Below are positions 12,636 through 18,848 of a stretch of 24,012 bases of DNA, in pieces (the stretch's first letter is position 1; each line of letters opens with the position of its first letter). Made by a program: the position numbers and the translations under genes. The notes beneath the pieces were generated by a model, which worked only from the letters and a program-made list of their open reading frames with translations, was not told where the DNA came from and did not search any database. Source of the stretch: a virus. The stretch lies in IMG/VR virus record IMGVR_UViG_3300012469_000009, positions 1-24,012 of that record. One strand, given 5' to 3'.

Positions 12636-13028
12636 ATGAACGAGGTTCGTATCGACTACGCCAAGGCTGTCGACATGATCAATCAGGAGATCGCCAAGGA
12701 GTCGCCGGATTACGTGTACCAGATAGGGGAAATTTACCGCTCGTGCTCCAACACAACGGAGCTGCCCGATGGTACCGTGGTCGGGTCGTGCGTCGTGGGC
12801 CGCGCCCTCATCTCCGCTGGCGCCGACGCCAAGTTTCTTCACAAGGAGGCCCAGTTCAAGGACGTTGAGGGCGCTCTCGCGCTTCTCGACGGCTTCTACG
12901 TGACCCCCAAGGCGTTCGAGTTCCTGGCCAACGTTCAGGCGCGACAGGACATGGGCACCACATGGGGAGACGCCACGAAGCGGGCGCAGGAAAGCGTCTC
13001 TAAGTTCGACCTCAGGGACGAGTTCTAA
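12636..13028 (+). CDS. Early protein with CVVG motif (130 aa)
   Basis: ATG 12636 follows AAAGGGAGAGAGC, a slightly altered ribosome-binding block. Contains CSNTTELPDGTVVGSCVVGRALISAGAD (about residues 33-60). The SCVVGRAL part is similar in layout to CCLGVLC in the three neighbouring paralogues, so it may be a distant relative. The C-terminal part (FLANVQARQDMGTTWGDATKRAQES) is helical. Function unknown. Confidence 0.78.
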   Translation: MNEVRIDYAKAVDMINQEIAKESPDYVYQIGEIYRSCSNTTELPDGTVVGSCVVGRALISAGADAKFLHKEAQFKDVEGALALLDGFYVTPKAFEFLANVQARQDMGTTWGDATKRAQESVSKFDLRDEF

Positions 13029-13037
13029 CACAATCTT

Positions 13038-13180
13038 GTAAGCAGGGGCAGGTCCGGGAATGTAAGTACCGGCCGCTTACGCAACCCTCGCCCGGTTGCT
13101 AGGTGTTCTTCGCCTGCCCCTGCTTGCATTCACTGCCGGTCTTGACCGGTGCCTACCGTACTCTCTCTCCGGTAGGCACC
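13038..13180 (+). ncRNA. Multi-branched structured RNA element
   Basis: A 15-bp closing stem (13038-13052 with 13113-13127; core GCAGGGGCAGG / CCTGCCCCTGC, one G-U) encloses a GTAAG/CTTAC arm (13062-13080) and a GCAACC ctcgccc GGTTGC arm (13081-13099): a three-way-junction layout. It is followed by an 11-bp hairpin GGTGCCTACCG / CGGTAGGCACC (13148-13180). No reading frame is credible here. It may be an mRNA leader element of the gene at 13208, a small RNA or a terminator complex. Confidence 0.5.
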
Positions 13181-13207
13181 GATCTGGACTTACAGCGAAG
13201 GAGCATC

Positions 13208-13423
13208 ATGACACAGTACGTCGTTTCAGTGAACCACGGTCTCGATGTCGGCGCAATCGACACGTACGAAGACGTGTTCGCCGACCTGATCGCGGCCCAG
13301 AACGAGGCGCAGGGTCGCGCCTCCGAGGGGTATGGGGAGACGATCCACTACGTTCACGAGATCACTACTCGTCCGGTATTCAAGGCGCAGGGGATCAGGA
13401 CTGTCGCCACGGAGGTGATGTAA
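13208..13423 (+). CDS. Small protein of unknown function (71 aa)
   Basis: ATG 13208 follows AAGGAG with six-base spacing; this start excludes the structured RNA upstream from the gene. Sequence: TQYVVSVNHGLDVGAID, an acidic helix (EDVFADLIAAQNEAQ), IHYVHEITTRPVF and GIRTVATEVM. It looks like a small alpha/beta domain. GGAGG at its 3' end may serve as ribosome-binding site for the next gene. Confidence 0.7.
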   Translation: MTQYVVSVNHGLDVGAIDTYEDVFADLIAAQNEAQGRASEGYGETIHYVHEITTRPVFKAQGIRTVATEVM

Positions 13424-13424
13424 T

Positions 13425-13934
13425 ACGGCAAGCAAGAGCGATCAGGTCAAGGCTCTCGTCAAGTTTCTAGAAGACGAGAAACGAGAAGAGCAGACCATAG
13501 AAGAAGTAGCCAAAGACATTGTCTCTGGTTTCTATGATCTGCTCACTAAAGATCTGAAAGATGAGCCGCCAACCCTAAAGGTTGGCGAGCCGTTCAAGCA
13601 CGCAGTCACTAACAAAGTGCACTACGTAGCCTGGACGGAGGGAGAACTGTACTGGATCACCACATCAGACAGCAGGTATGGCTATCTCGGACCTGTCGAA
13701 CCATGGCGGAAGTACGCGTCAGAAAGTCGCGCCAAGACTGGCGCGCCTGGTAGCAACTCTGACGGGTGGGTAGTAGGCGACGCGCTTACCACCGCACAAG
13801 GTAGCATCCGAGCTACGATCCTAGCTGTAGCAGACAAGTGCGCTCTGATCCAGACGGATCGTGACCGGCGACCGTGGCCCGAGCCTAACGACCACCTAGC
13901 CAGGTTTTACAAGAAGCAAGTCAAGCTGTTCTAG
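13425..13934 (+). CDS. Hypothetical protein with apparent ACG start (169 aa)
   Basis: Protein-like sequence is continuous from 13425 to 13934, yet the first ATG, GTG or TTG in frame is GTG 13617, mid-domain. The upstream part reads ASKSDQVKALVKFLEDEKR, then EEVAKDIVSGFYDLL and LKVGEPFKHAV before HYVAWTEGELYW, a natural N-terminus. ACG 13425 is one base from ATG and lies nine bases after GGAGG (13411-13415). So either ACG initiates, or this genome carries a start-codon mutation, with a shorter product from 13617. The C-terminal half has an SH3-like strand pattern (VVGDALTTAQGSIRATILAVADKCALIQ). Function unknown. Confidence 0.55.
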   Translation, partial: TASKSDQVKALVKFLEDEKREEQTIEEVAKDIVSGFYDLLTKDLKDEPPTLKVGEPFKHAVTNKVHYVAWTEGELYWITTSDSRYGYLGPVEPWRKYASESRAKTGAPGSNSDGWVVGDALTTAQGSIRATILAVADKCALIQTDRDRRPWPEPNDHLARFYKKQVKLF

Positions 13935-13944
13935 AGGGAGAAGC

Positions 13945-14361
13945 ATGAACATCACCGTAGGCATGACCCTGTACTCTCGCAACGACGACGAGTACACGTC
14001 GCCTGTGTTCAAGAAAGGGACGGTGGTCGCTAAGGCTTTCGATGGTCGGTATATCGTAGAGATCGTAGAATCGATCAACGATCACCTCGCGGCCGGTACT
14101 CTGATCTATCGGAACGCCGACGTCCTCCACAACCACTACACAGACGTGGTGCCCCGCACGTTCTTCAAGCTCGGAAGTACGTACAAGTACAAGCACTCCC
14201 CGTCGCAGACCGAGTACACGATCACCGATCTGTACCTCTTGGACAACCCGTCGATCACCGATCGACACGAGGCCGCCGTCGCCAAGGCCGTAAAGGCCGA
14301 TCGCAAGGAGTACTTGGCTATCCTCACCAAGGTCGACTTCAACGCAATGAAAGAGATCTGA
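13945..14361 (+). CDS. Hypothetical protein (138 aa)
   Basis: ATG 13945 follows GAGGGAGAAGC, a variant of the early-gene ribosome-binding block. The N-terminus (ITVGMTLYSRNDDEY, then KGTVVAKAFDGRYIVEIVES) resembles a small SH3-like beta barrel. It is followed by FFKLGSTYKYKHSPSQTEYTITDLYLL and a helical C-terminus. Similar in style to the preceding protein, perhaps distantly related. Last plus-strand gene before the convergent operon. Confidence 0.75.
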   Translation: MNITVGMTLYSRNDDEYTSPVFKKGTVVAKAFDGRYIVEIVESINDHLAAGTLIYRNADVLHNHYTDVVPRTFFKLGSTYKYKHSPSQTEYTITDLYLLDNPSITDRHEAAVAKAVKADRKEYLAILTKVDFNAMKEI

Positions 14362-14372
14362 CGCATGATGTT

Positions 14373-14396
14373 GGGGCCGCTCTTCGGAGCGACCCC
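14373..14396. terminator. Convergent terminator-like hairpin
   Basis: GGGG, a C-A mismatch, CGCTC, loop TTCG, GAGCG, CCCC. It lies in the 46-bp gap between the ends of two convergent genes (14361 plus, 14408 minus) and could stop transcription from both sides. There is no long T-run, as is usual in high-GC actinobacterial terminators. Confidence 0.6.
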
Positions 14397-14407
14397 TTCA
14401 CCGTACG

Positions 14408-15076
14408 TTAGCCTTCATAGCTATTGGACATCTCAGCGCGCCATGCCGCGTTGCTCCTGACAGCCCGCCTGCCGGGCCGTGGAGTGTCGCCGGTATCCTT
14501 GCGCCCAAGCTCCCGCTGTAGGCCCTTGACGACCCGCTGAGACCGCTTCTTGGCGGCCTCAAGGCTGATGCCGAGGGCTAGGGAGATCTCCTCTAGCGTG
14601 TACTCCTTGCCGTACTGGTACTCAAGGAACAGTTGCGTCTCGTCGTTCATCTTAGACAGCGCGTTCTTGATGTCGATCAGTTCGGTAACGTGGTCACCAT
14701 ACGTTTGAGCGGCAGCCTTGGGCTGTCCGTCTCCGAAAGTAGAGAACGACTGCCAGTCCTGATAGTTCATAGCGTCAGCAATAAGACTCTTGATCTTAGG
14801 GACTGAGTAGCGGTAGATATCAGAAGGATCATAGCCTTCTGTCGCCGCCTTCTCTGCGTTGCAGTGGTCATAGGCCACCTTGCGAAGGGTAGACGTGATC
14901 TTGGCTTCCCATCCGGAGCCGTCCGCTACCGCGCGCTCAATCGAAGCGCGCTTCTGATAGATCCAAAGGAACAGCGCGCCCTCTGTGTCTTCTGCTGTTA
15001 CGTAGGAAGGGAACTTAGAAGACACAGAGGCCGCTACTCCCTTTACGATCGGCATGATCTTATCGTGGTCTAGCAT
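14408..15076 (-). CDS. RNA polymerase sigma-like factor
   Basis: This 222-aa protein has a C-terminal region-4-type helix-turn-helix (about 158-190: YTLEEISLALGISLEAAKKR) that would contact the -35 element. The N-terminal half (about 25-75: DTEGALFLWIYQKRASIE, then ITSTLRKVAYDHC) is like sigma region 2 of phage-encoded and ECF-type factors. A basic tail (RPGRRAVRSNAAWR) follows. The start ATG overlaps the stop of the nuclease gene (TGATG), so the operon is translationally coupled. A role in switching to late promoters, perhaps the TAGTTATA motifs, is inferred. Confidence 0.75.
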   Translation of the reverse strand: MLDHDKIMPIVKGVAASVSSKFPSYVTAEDTEGALFLWIYQKRASIERAVADGSGWEAKITSTLRKVAYDHCNAEKAATEGYDPSDIYRYSVPKIKSLIADAMNYQDWQSFSTFGDGQPKAAAQTYGDHVTELIDIKNALSKMNDETQLFLEYQYGKEYTLEEISLALGISLEAAKKRSQRVVKGLQRELGRKDTGDTPRPGRRAVRSNAAWRAEMSNSYEG

Positions 15077-15450
15077 CAGTACTTAACTCCGTTCCTAAGG
15101 TATTCGGCTGCGGACTCCAGGAGTGCAGGGTCGTCCCCAAAGAAGCCCATGCCCCTATTGCACCTGTCGCACAGCAGGCCACGCACACACCCTCCACACG
15201 ACCTTTTGCCTGGGCAGCATGCGTGATCGTGGTCTACGGCAAGCCTCCTCCCATCTGGGTTGACACTTCCACAAATGGCGCAACGTCCACCCTGATCTCG
15301 GTCCATCTTTTCTACATCGACGTTGAACTTCCACGTCTGATGCGACACCCTGGTCTGGGATGGATATCCAGTCGATGTACATTCGTCGCAATACTTGGAA
15401 GCCCTCCCTGGCTTCGCTGGCGACTCACCGCACATCTTACACATCTTCAT
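15076..15450 (-). CDS. HNH nuclease, recombination endonuclease VII type (copy 1)
   Basis: The 124-aa protein has zinc-binding CKMC and CDEC pairs near the N-terminus, CAIC (57-60), the catalytic AVDHDH (73-76) and GLLCDRCN (CxxCN, 94-98), ending FFGDDPALLESAAEYL. This is the treble-clef ββα-metal fold of T4 endonuclease VII, a resolvase of branched DNA. An insertion CCPGKRSCGGC adds extra cysteines. ATG 15450 (MKMCKMCG) overlaps the preceding stop (TAATG) and is preferred to the in-frame codon at 15510. It could be a resolvase or a homing-type nuclease in a small minus-strand cassette. Confidence 0.85.
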   Translation of the reverse strand: MKMCKMCGESPAKPGRASKYCDECTSTGYPSQTRVSHQTWKFNVDVEKMDRDQGGRCAICGSVNPDGRRLAVDHDHACCPGKRSCGGCVRGLLCDRCNRGMGFFGDDPALLESAAEYLRNGVKY

Positions 15451-16214
15451 TAATATCGAACTCCGTTCACCCAAAAGCTTCGGTTGTTGGCAAGGACAAG
15501 CTCCGGCCACACCCGCTTACCGTCGTCGCGCAGTAGCGCGAACGACATAGTCCACGACACCGCTCCGTCCTTGACGTATGTAGCGTGCTGTGGGTCCATG
15601 ATACTCCCCACGTTCATCGTGAACCACGGGGTAACCTTGCCATCGTATCCAGTGGCATGTGTAGTAAGGAAAGGCTGATGAGTGTGACCGAAGATCACGT
15701 TACGCTCGGTACCGTAGCGCTTCCCGAATTTTGTCTGCCAAGCCTGAGGGGTGCTAGAGTACCCGCTAGACTCGTGACCATGAACCGCGATGGTATTGGT
15801 AGCAATCCTTTTCGGACCGCGCGTGTACTCGATGCCGAGGTCGTCCAGTCCGAACAGGGATTCCATCTTGAGTGCGTCAAGTACCCGAAGAGCAGGGGCG
15901 TACTTCCCGACGAACTCCATAAGGCGGAGATCGTGGTTCCCTTCCAGCCAAGTTATCTTGGCGTCAGGAGCTACGTCCCGCAGGGGTTCAAGAACGTCCC
16001 GACGAAAGCCTTCTACGTGCTCTTGCAGCGTAGTGACATAAGCGCCAGCCGTACCGACGCTCCAGCGTGAGACCTGAGGGAAGTCGATAGCGTCACCGAT
16101 GCTGAGGATAGCGTCGGGCTTGATGCTGTCGACTACCCTGAGGATCTTAGTCAGCATCAGGGTATCGCAGTACGGATACTGGATGTCCGGAAGAATCAGC
16201 GTAGTCTTCATCAT
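15450..16214 (-). CDS. Calcineurin-like metallophosphoesterase
   Basis: All motifs of the dinuclear metallophosphoesterase family are visible in this 254-aa protein: PDIQ (10-12, where DxH is usual), IGDAID (GD at 40-41), EGNHD (92-95), AVHGH (145-147) and GHTH (176-179). Members hydrolyse phosphomonoesters, phosphodiesters or nucleotides; the substrate here is unknown. Phage relatives are often annotated as DNA-repair-type or nucleotide phosphatases. ATG 16214 is chosen over a TTG at 16241 without a ribosome-binding site; a second ATG follows at once. First gene of the minus-strand operon that includes the sigma-like factor. Confidence 0.85.
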   Translation of the reverse strand: MMKTTLILPDIQYPYCDTLMLTKILRVVDSIKPDAILSIGDAIDFPQVSRWSVGTAGAYVTTLQEHVEGFRRDVLEPLRDVAPDAKITWLEGNHDLRLMEFVGKYAPALRVLDALKMESLFGLDDLGIEYTRGPKRIATNTIAVHGHESSGYSSTPQAWQTKFGKRYGTERNVIFGHTHQPFLTTHATGYDGKVTPWFTMNVGSIMDPQHATYVKDGAVSWTMSFALLRDDGKRVWPELVLANNRSFWVNGVRY

Positions 16215-16243
16215 ACCCGCAAGTCTACCATAAGGATTCAATC

Positions 16244-16417
16244 ATGGTTGAACGCCCTATCGTCAACGTGATCGGCGCACCTGGCTTCATCGACTTCCAG
16301 GGTGAGCTGATCATGGAAACCACCACCCCCGACGGTCGCCTTCTGTCGGTCATCGAGGTCGCCGACTTCGACAACGATCTGTTCGTGATCGAAAGCAAGT
16401 ACGTCACGCTGGACTGA
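16244..16417 (+). CDS. Small protein of unknown function (57 aa)
   Basis: ATG 16244 lies six bases after TAAGGA. The product (ERPIVNVIGAPGFIDFQGEL, then GRLLSVIEVADFDNDLFVIES) is a compact all-beta-looking peptide. It is divergent from the metallophosphoesterase, with only about 30 bp between the starts. A Crp-type palindrome begins two bases after its stop codon. No family recognised. Confidence 0.62.
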   Translation: MVERPIVNVIGAPGFIDFQGELIMETTTPDGRLLSVIEVADFDNDLFVIESKYVTLD

Positions 16418-16418
16418 C

Positions 16419-16434
16419 TGTGACGTAGGTCACA
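16419..16434. promoter_or_regulatory. Perfect Crp-type palindrome, third copy
   Basis: TGTGACGTAGGTCACA: TGTGA-N6-TCACA with the same GGTCAC right arm as the sites at 6581 and 6636. It lies about 230 bp upstream of the WhiB-like gene and just after a small gene, so it may control the regulator. Confidence 0.52.
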
Positions 16435-16651
16435 ACCCCTCCGGGAATTTTTTTGGGACTTGGCGCGTTGCTCTTAGTACAGCAAGCGTCAGCGCGCCCG
16501 AGCCTCAGCGAGGGTATGCGCAATCACGCACTAGGTACGATCGCATCACTGGTAGGGATGTGTGCTCGGTGAACCGTGTGGCCACTGGGCCACATGCTTA
16601 CTAGCCTCTGATCGTCAGCCCTAAGGGGCTGACTCGTTGACCGGAGGAAAA
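16435..16651 (+). other. Untranslated leader with hairpins upstream of the WhiB-like gene
   Basis: No credible gene. Two perfect hairpins: TGTGGCC ACTG GGCCACA (16577-16594) and GTCAGCCC TAAG GGGCTGAC (16614-16633). The second ends nine bases before a strong GGAGG. A run of seven T (about 16449-16455) follows CCCTCCGGGAA and may be terminator-like. The arrangement of hairpin, ribosome-binding site and tiny reading frame is attenuator-like. Confidence 0.45.
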
Positions 16652-16681
16652 ATGAGGGAGAAGAAGTGTACTCAAGTTTGA
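16652..16681 (+). CDS. Possible 9-residue leader peptide
   Basis: ATG 16652 follows GGAGGAAAA, a better ribosome-binding site than that of the regulator itself, and encodes MREKKCTQV then stop. It overlaps the GTG start of the WhiB-like gene in another frame, so its translation would affect, by coupling or occlusion, initiation at 16666. The reading frame is too short to be sure. Confidence 0.35.
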   Translation: MREKKCTQV

Positions 16682-17091
16682 TTAGTCAACCTCCTGTCGG
16701 TGGATCACATGGTGAAGATAACAACTGGGAAGAAGAAGCTGAGTGTCGTAACCATGACTCTAAGCTCTTCATCCTTTCCGAGAATCCAGAGGACAAAGAA
16801 GTAAACAGGGCAAGGTTCGAGGAAGCGGAAGTCATCTGCTCCACATGTCCTGTGATTACGCAGTGTTGGCAGGCTGCTACTGGTATCGACAAGCGTGTGA
16901 CCATGCGCGGAGGCGCATGGCCTACGCTGTACAGCGAGCCTGAGGTCATCAGGCCCAAGCGTACCCACTGTGCTCACGGTCACGACATCAGCGACCCAAG
17001 CTCCAAGGACTCCAAGGGACGCTGCCACCAGTGCGCCAGGGAGCGAGTCAGGGCGTACCGCGCCCGAGTTGCGGCAGCCAAGAAGGCGTGA
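16666..17091 (+). CDS. WhiB-like iron-sulfur regulator with C-terminal zinc finger
   Basis: A 141-aa protein with the four-cysteine pattern of WhiB-like proteins: Cys27, then CSTCPVITQC (Cys58, Cys61, Cys67), which hold a 4Fe-4S cluster in this actinobacterial family. The usual G-V/I-W-G-G turn appears as MRGGAWP (80-86). Beyond it is a second module, CAHGH (102-106) and CHQC (120-123), followed by a basic helix (ARERVRAYRARVAA). WhiB proteins bind the principal sigma factor and redirect transcription; phage copies can repress host whiB genes. GTG 16666 follows GGGAG by five bases. It lies downstream of a Crp-type site and a possible leader peptide. Confidence 0.87.
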   Translation: MYSSLISQPPVGGSHGEDNNWEEEAECRNHDSKLFILSENPEDKEVNRARFEEAEVICSTCPVITQCWQAATGIDKRVTMRGGAWPTLYSEPEVIRPKRTHCAHGHDISDPSSKDSKGRCHQCARERVRAYRARVAAAKKA

Positions 17092-17108
17092 TACACTAGT
17101 TCTTACCA

Positions 17109-17128
17109 GGGAGGCCGACGGGCCTCCC
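17109..17128 (+). terminator. Hairpin after the WhiB-like gene
   Basis: GGGAGGCC GACG GGCCTCCC, a perfect 8-bp stem, 18 bases after the stop codon. No T-run, but it is in the right place for a terminator. It is followed by CTCCCTG / CAGGGGGAG, which may pair before the tRNA-like gene. Confidence 0.6.
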
Positions 17129-17156
17129 GGTTGCTCCCTGTATGGCCACCAGGGGG

Positions 17157-17226
17157 AGTGTCGTGGTGTACTGGTAGCAGCCTGCCGTTGAAGCAGGGGC
17201 CCGAGGTTCGACTCCTCGGCGACACT
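17157..17226 (+). tRNA. tRNA-like gene, nearest to tRNA-Gln(TTG), atypical
   Basis: A full cloverleaf folds: acceptor AGTGTCG / CGACACT (7 bp); U8, A14, G18G19 and A21 equivalents in a D-arm GTGT ACTGGTA GCAG whose outer pair is a G-G mismatch; anticodon stem CCTGC / GCAGG with loop CGTTGAA; T-arm CCGAGG TTCGACT CCTCGG with the standard TTCGA loop. Oddities: the loop base before the presumed anticodon TTG is G, not the near-universal U33; the base between D and anticodon stems is missing; the T-stem is 6 bp; no encoded CCA. It may be a functional tRNA-Gln, a degenerate one or a tRNA mimic. Confidence 0.5.
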
Positions 17227-17254
17227 CGTAGTAGGACTTGGGTTAAGATCTGAC

Positions 17255-17398
17255 GACCGGTCAAGGCTGGTCTAATGGCGCCAGTGATCCTGGCTTCCAC
17301 CTCATGGGGTGGTCATACCGAGTTAGCGGGGATGCAAGTCGCCTACGGGTTCGGGACCATCATATCCTGGCTTGCATTCCCTGATTCCCCCTCCGGTC
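17255..17398 (+). ncRNA. Structured intergenic RNA of unknown type
   Basis: GACCGG (17255-17260) can pair with CCGGTC (17393-17398), enclosing GCCAG / CTGGC near 17279-17294, CCACC / GGGTGG near 17297-17312, and a strong 11-bp stem GGGGATGCAAG / CTTGCATTCCC (17328-17338 with 17371-17381; one G-U) that encloses GGT TCGGG ACC. There is no reading frame. It sits between the tRNA-like gene and the replication operon, whose first gene starts 35 bases later. Could be a leader element, small RNA or degenerate tRNA cluster. Confidence 0.4.
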
Positions 17399-17432
17399 AG
17401 GAGCGGCCAGAGGCCGATCCCTATGGAGTAGT

Positions 17433-18242
17433 ATGATCGAGTACCTGTCTTACTCTCAGTACAACACGTACGTTCAGTGCCCTAGGTCTTGGTACCTAGG
17501 CAAGGTAGTCAAAGCAGAAGAGAAGCAGACATGGTATCTGCCTCTAGGTTCGGCCGTTCACGCGGCCGTTGAGACTAAGCTAGCAGGAGGTGAGCCTGAT
17601 GTCGAAGCGATCTTCTACGGTCTGGTTTCCGAGCAACTGACGATCGAACCTGACACCAGTACATGGCTGCACGGCGGCTCGCACGATGAGCCTATCGTTG
17701 AAGCTCGTGCACTGCAACGGGTGAAGGACTGCTACGAGAAAGCGCTAGAGTTCCTTGCTGAGATCGACGTCTGGGAAGTAGAGTACGATGCTTCCGGGCC
17801 GCTGCCCGGACTAGACGTACCACTCAAGGCATTCGTTGACATCATCGGGGAACACAAGAAGCTCGGGCCAGTGATCGTGGACTGGAAGAGCGGTGCTTCT
17901 AAGCCTAAGAACAACTTTCAGCTAGAGACATACAAGGCCCTGCTAGAGTACCAAGCATTCAGTAAGTCGGCCACGAATAGTATGGTTGACACTGGACTGT
18001 GGGCGATGCTCTCACCCAAGGCCAGCAAAGCACGACCGGTTGACCTGTCTAGTGTGTCACCGAAGGATGTCGGAGAGAAGTATCAGGCAGTGTACGAGCA
18101 GATGGTCAAGAAGATTTACAAGACCAACGCTGGTTACAACTGCCGCTTCTGCTTCCATCAGGAGAACTGTCTACTCGAAGCGGGGCCAACGCCCCGCGCT
18201 AGGTACTACGACAAGGCGGACACAGATGGATTCCCATTCTAA
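17433..18242 (+). CDS. Cas4/RecB-like PD-(D/E)XK exonuclease with iron-sulfur cysteines
   Basis: The 269-aa protein shows the Cas4/AddB-type arrangement: Cys16 in YVQCPRSWYL, then three clustered cysteines near the C-terminus (Cys237, Cys240, Cys246), the four ligands of a 4Fe-4S cluster. The nuclease core has His43 (GSAVHAAVE), Asp136 (AFVDIIG), VIVDWKSG (Asp150, Lys152) and QLETYKAL (Gln163, Tyr167). Such enzymes degrade single-stranded ends in recombination and repair. ATG 17433 follows GGAG by five bases. No cas1, cas2 or repeat array is nearby, so it is a replication/recombination nuclease, not part of a CRISPR system. It heads the replication operon. Confidence 0.88.
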   Translation: MIEYLSYSQYNTYVQCPRSWYLGKVVKAEEKQTWYLPLGSAVHAAVETKLAGGEPDVEAIFYGLVSEQLTIEPDTSTWLHGGSHDEPIVEARALQRVKDCYEKALEFLAEIDVWEVEYDASGPLPGLDVPLKAFVDIIGEHKKLGPVIVDWKSGASKPKNNFQLETYKALLEYQAFSKSATNSMVDTGLWAMLSPKASKARPVDLSSVSPKDVGEKYQAVYEQMVKKIYKTNAGYNCRFCFHQENCLLEAGPTPRARYYDKADTDGFPF

Positions 18243-18462
18243 CGAGCAGGTAACTGACCTTGACGTGGGTCGAGTGCTAGGGATGGTCCTTGCGTTCGAC
18301 TTCCTGATGAAGAACGACTACATCGAGGCAGCTTCCGTGATTGCCAATCGCATCATGATGAGCGATGACATTGATGTGGATTGGGACGACGAAGAGCGCA
18401 TGACGATCATGATCGACAAGCAGGGTGCCGAGTACAAGCTCACGGATAAGGCGTTCATGTGA
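18226..18462 (+). CDS. Small acidic helical protein (78 aa)
   Basis: ATG 18226 lies inside the end of the exonuclease gene (17-base overlap). Sequence: an acidic start, helix VGRVLGMVLAFDFLMKNDYI, helix EAASVIANRIMM, acidic turn DDIDVDWDDEE, then a short strand. It may be an accessory subunit of its neighbours; no family is recognised. The stop overlaps the next start. Confidence 0.68.
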   Translation: MDSHSNEQVTDLDVGRVLGMVLAFDFLMKNDYIEAASVIANRIMMSDDIDVDWDDEERMTIMIDKQGAEYKLTDKAFM

Positions 18463-18809
18463 AGGTAACGTTCCGCCTGCCGAGCAAGAAGATCGGGTAC
18501 GGGTACGCTGAGATCGAGTTCGAACTCGATGAGGCTACCACGCTTGAGGCGCCCGCCAACCTTGGTGCGATGTATGCCAAGTATACTCTGGACTTCCAGA
18601 CCGGCGAGATCGACGCGGTAGTCAAGTACCAGGAGGACATGAAGAAGGGCGAGGCCCTTCTTAAGTCCGAGCTTGGTGCTAAGGTAGTCTCGGAAGAGGC
18701 CGTTCCCGACCAGCCGGAGCCCCCGCAGGGCGACGCTCCGTGGGAGCAGCCCGCTCCTGCCGCCAGCCCTAAGCCGTGGGAAACCAAGAGCAAGGTAAGT
18801 CTGTTCTAA
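18459..18809 (+). CDS. Hypothetical protein with Pro-rich tail (116 aa)
   Basis: GTG 18459 overlaps the previous stop (GTGA). Residues 1-70 look like a folded beta-rich domain (VTFRLPSKKIGYGYAEIEFEL, then MYAKYTLDFQTGEIDAVVKY). Residues 80-116 are Pro/Ala-rich and disordered (PPQGDAPWEQPAPAASP), ending KVSLF. A folded core plus flexible tail next to a nuclease and an ATPase would suit a DNA-replication accessory protein, but this is context only. Confidence 0.7.
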   Translation: MKVTFRLPSKKIGYGYAEIEFELDEATTLEAPANLGAMYAKYTLDFQTGEIDAVVKYQEDMKKGEALLKSELGAKVVSEEAVPDQPEPPQGDAPWEQPAPAASPKPWETKSKVSLF

Positions 18810-18848
18810 CGAACGGACGACGAATCAAACCACAGAGAAGGATATAAC

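Noticed and set aside
13103-13207. Upstream in-frame start for the gene at 13208
   Set aside because: It runs through the structured RNA, has no ribosome-binding site, and AAGGAG precedes ATG 13208.
17433-18242. Cas4-like nuclease as part of a phage CRISPR adaptation system
   Set aside because: No array or other cas gene is seen. Position at the head of a replication operon fits a recombination exonuclease.
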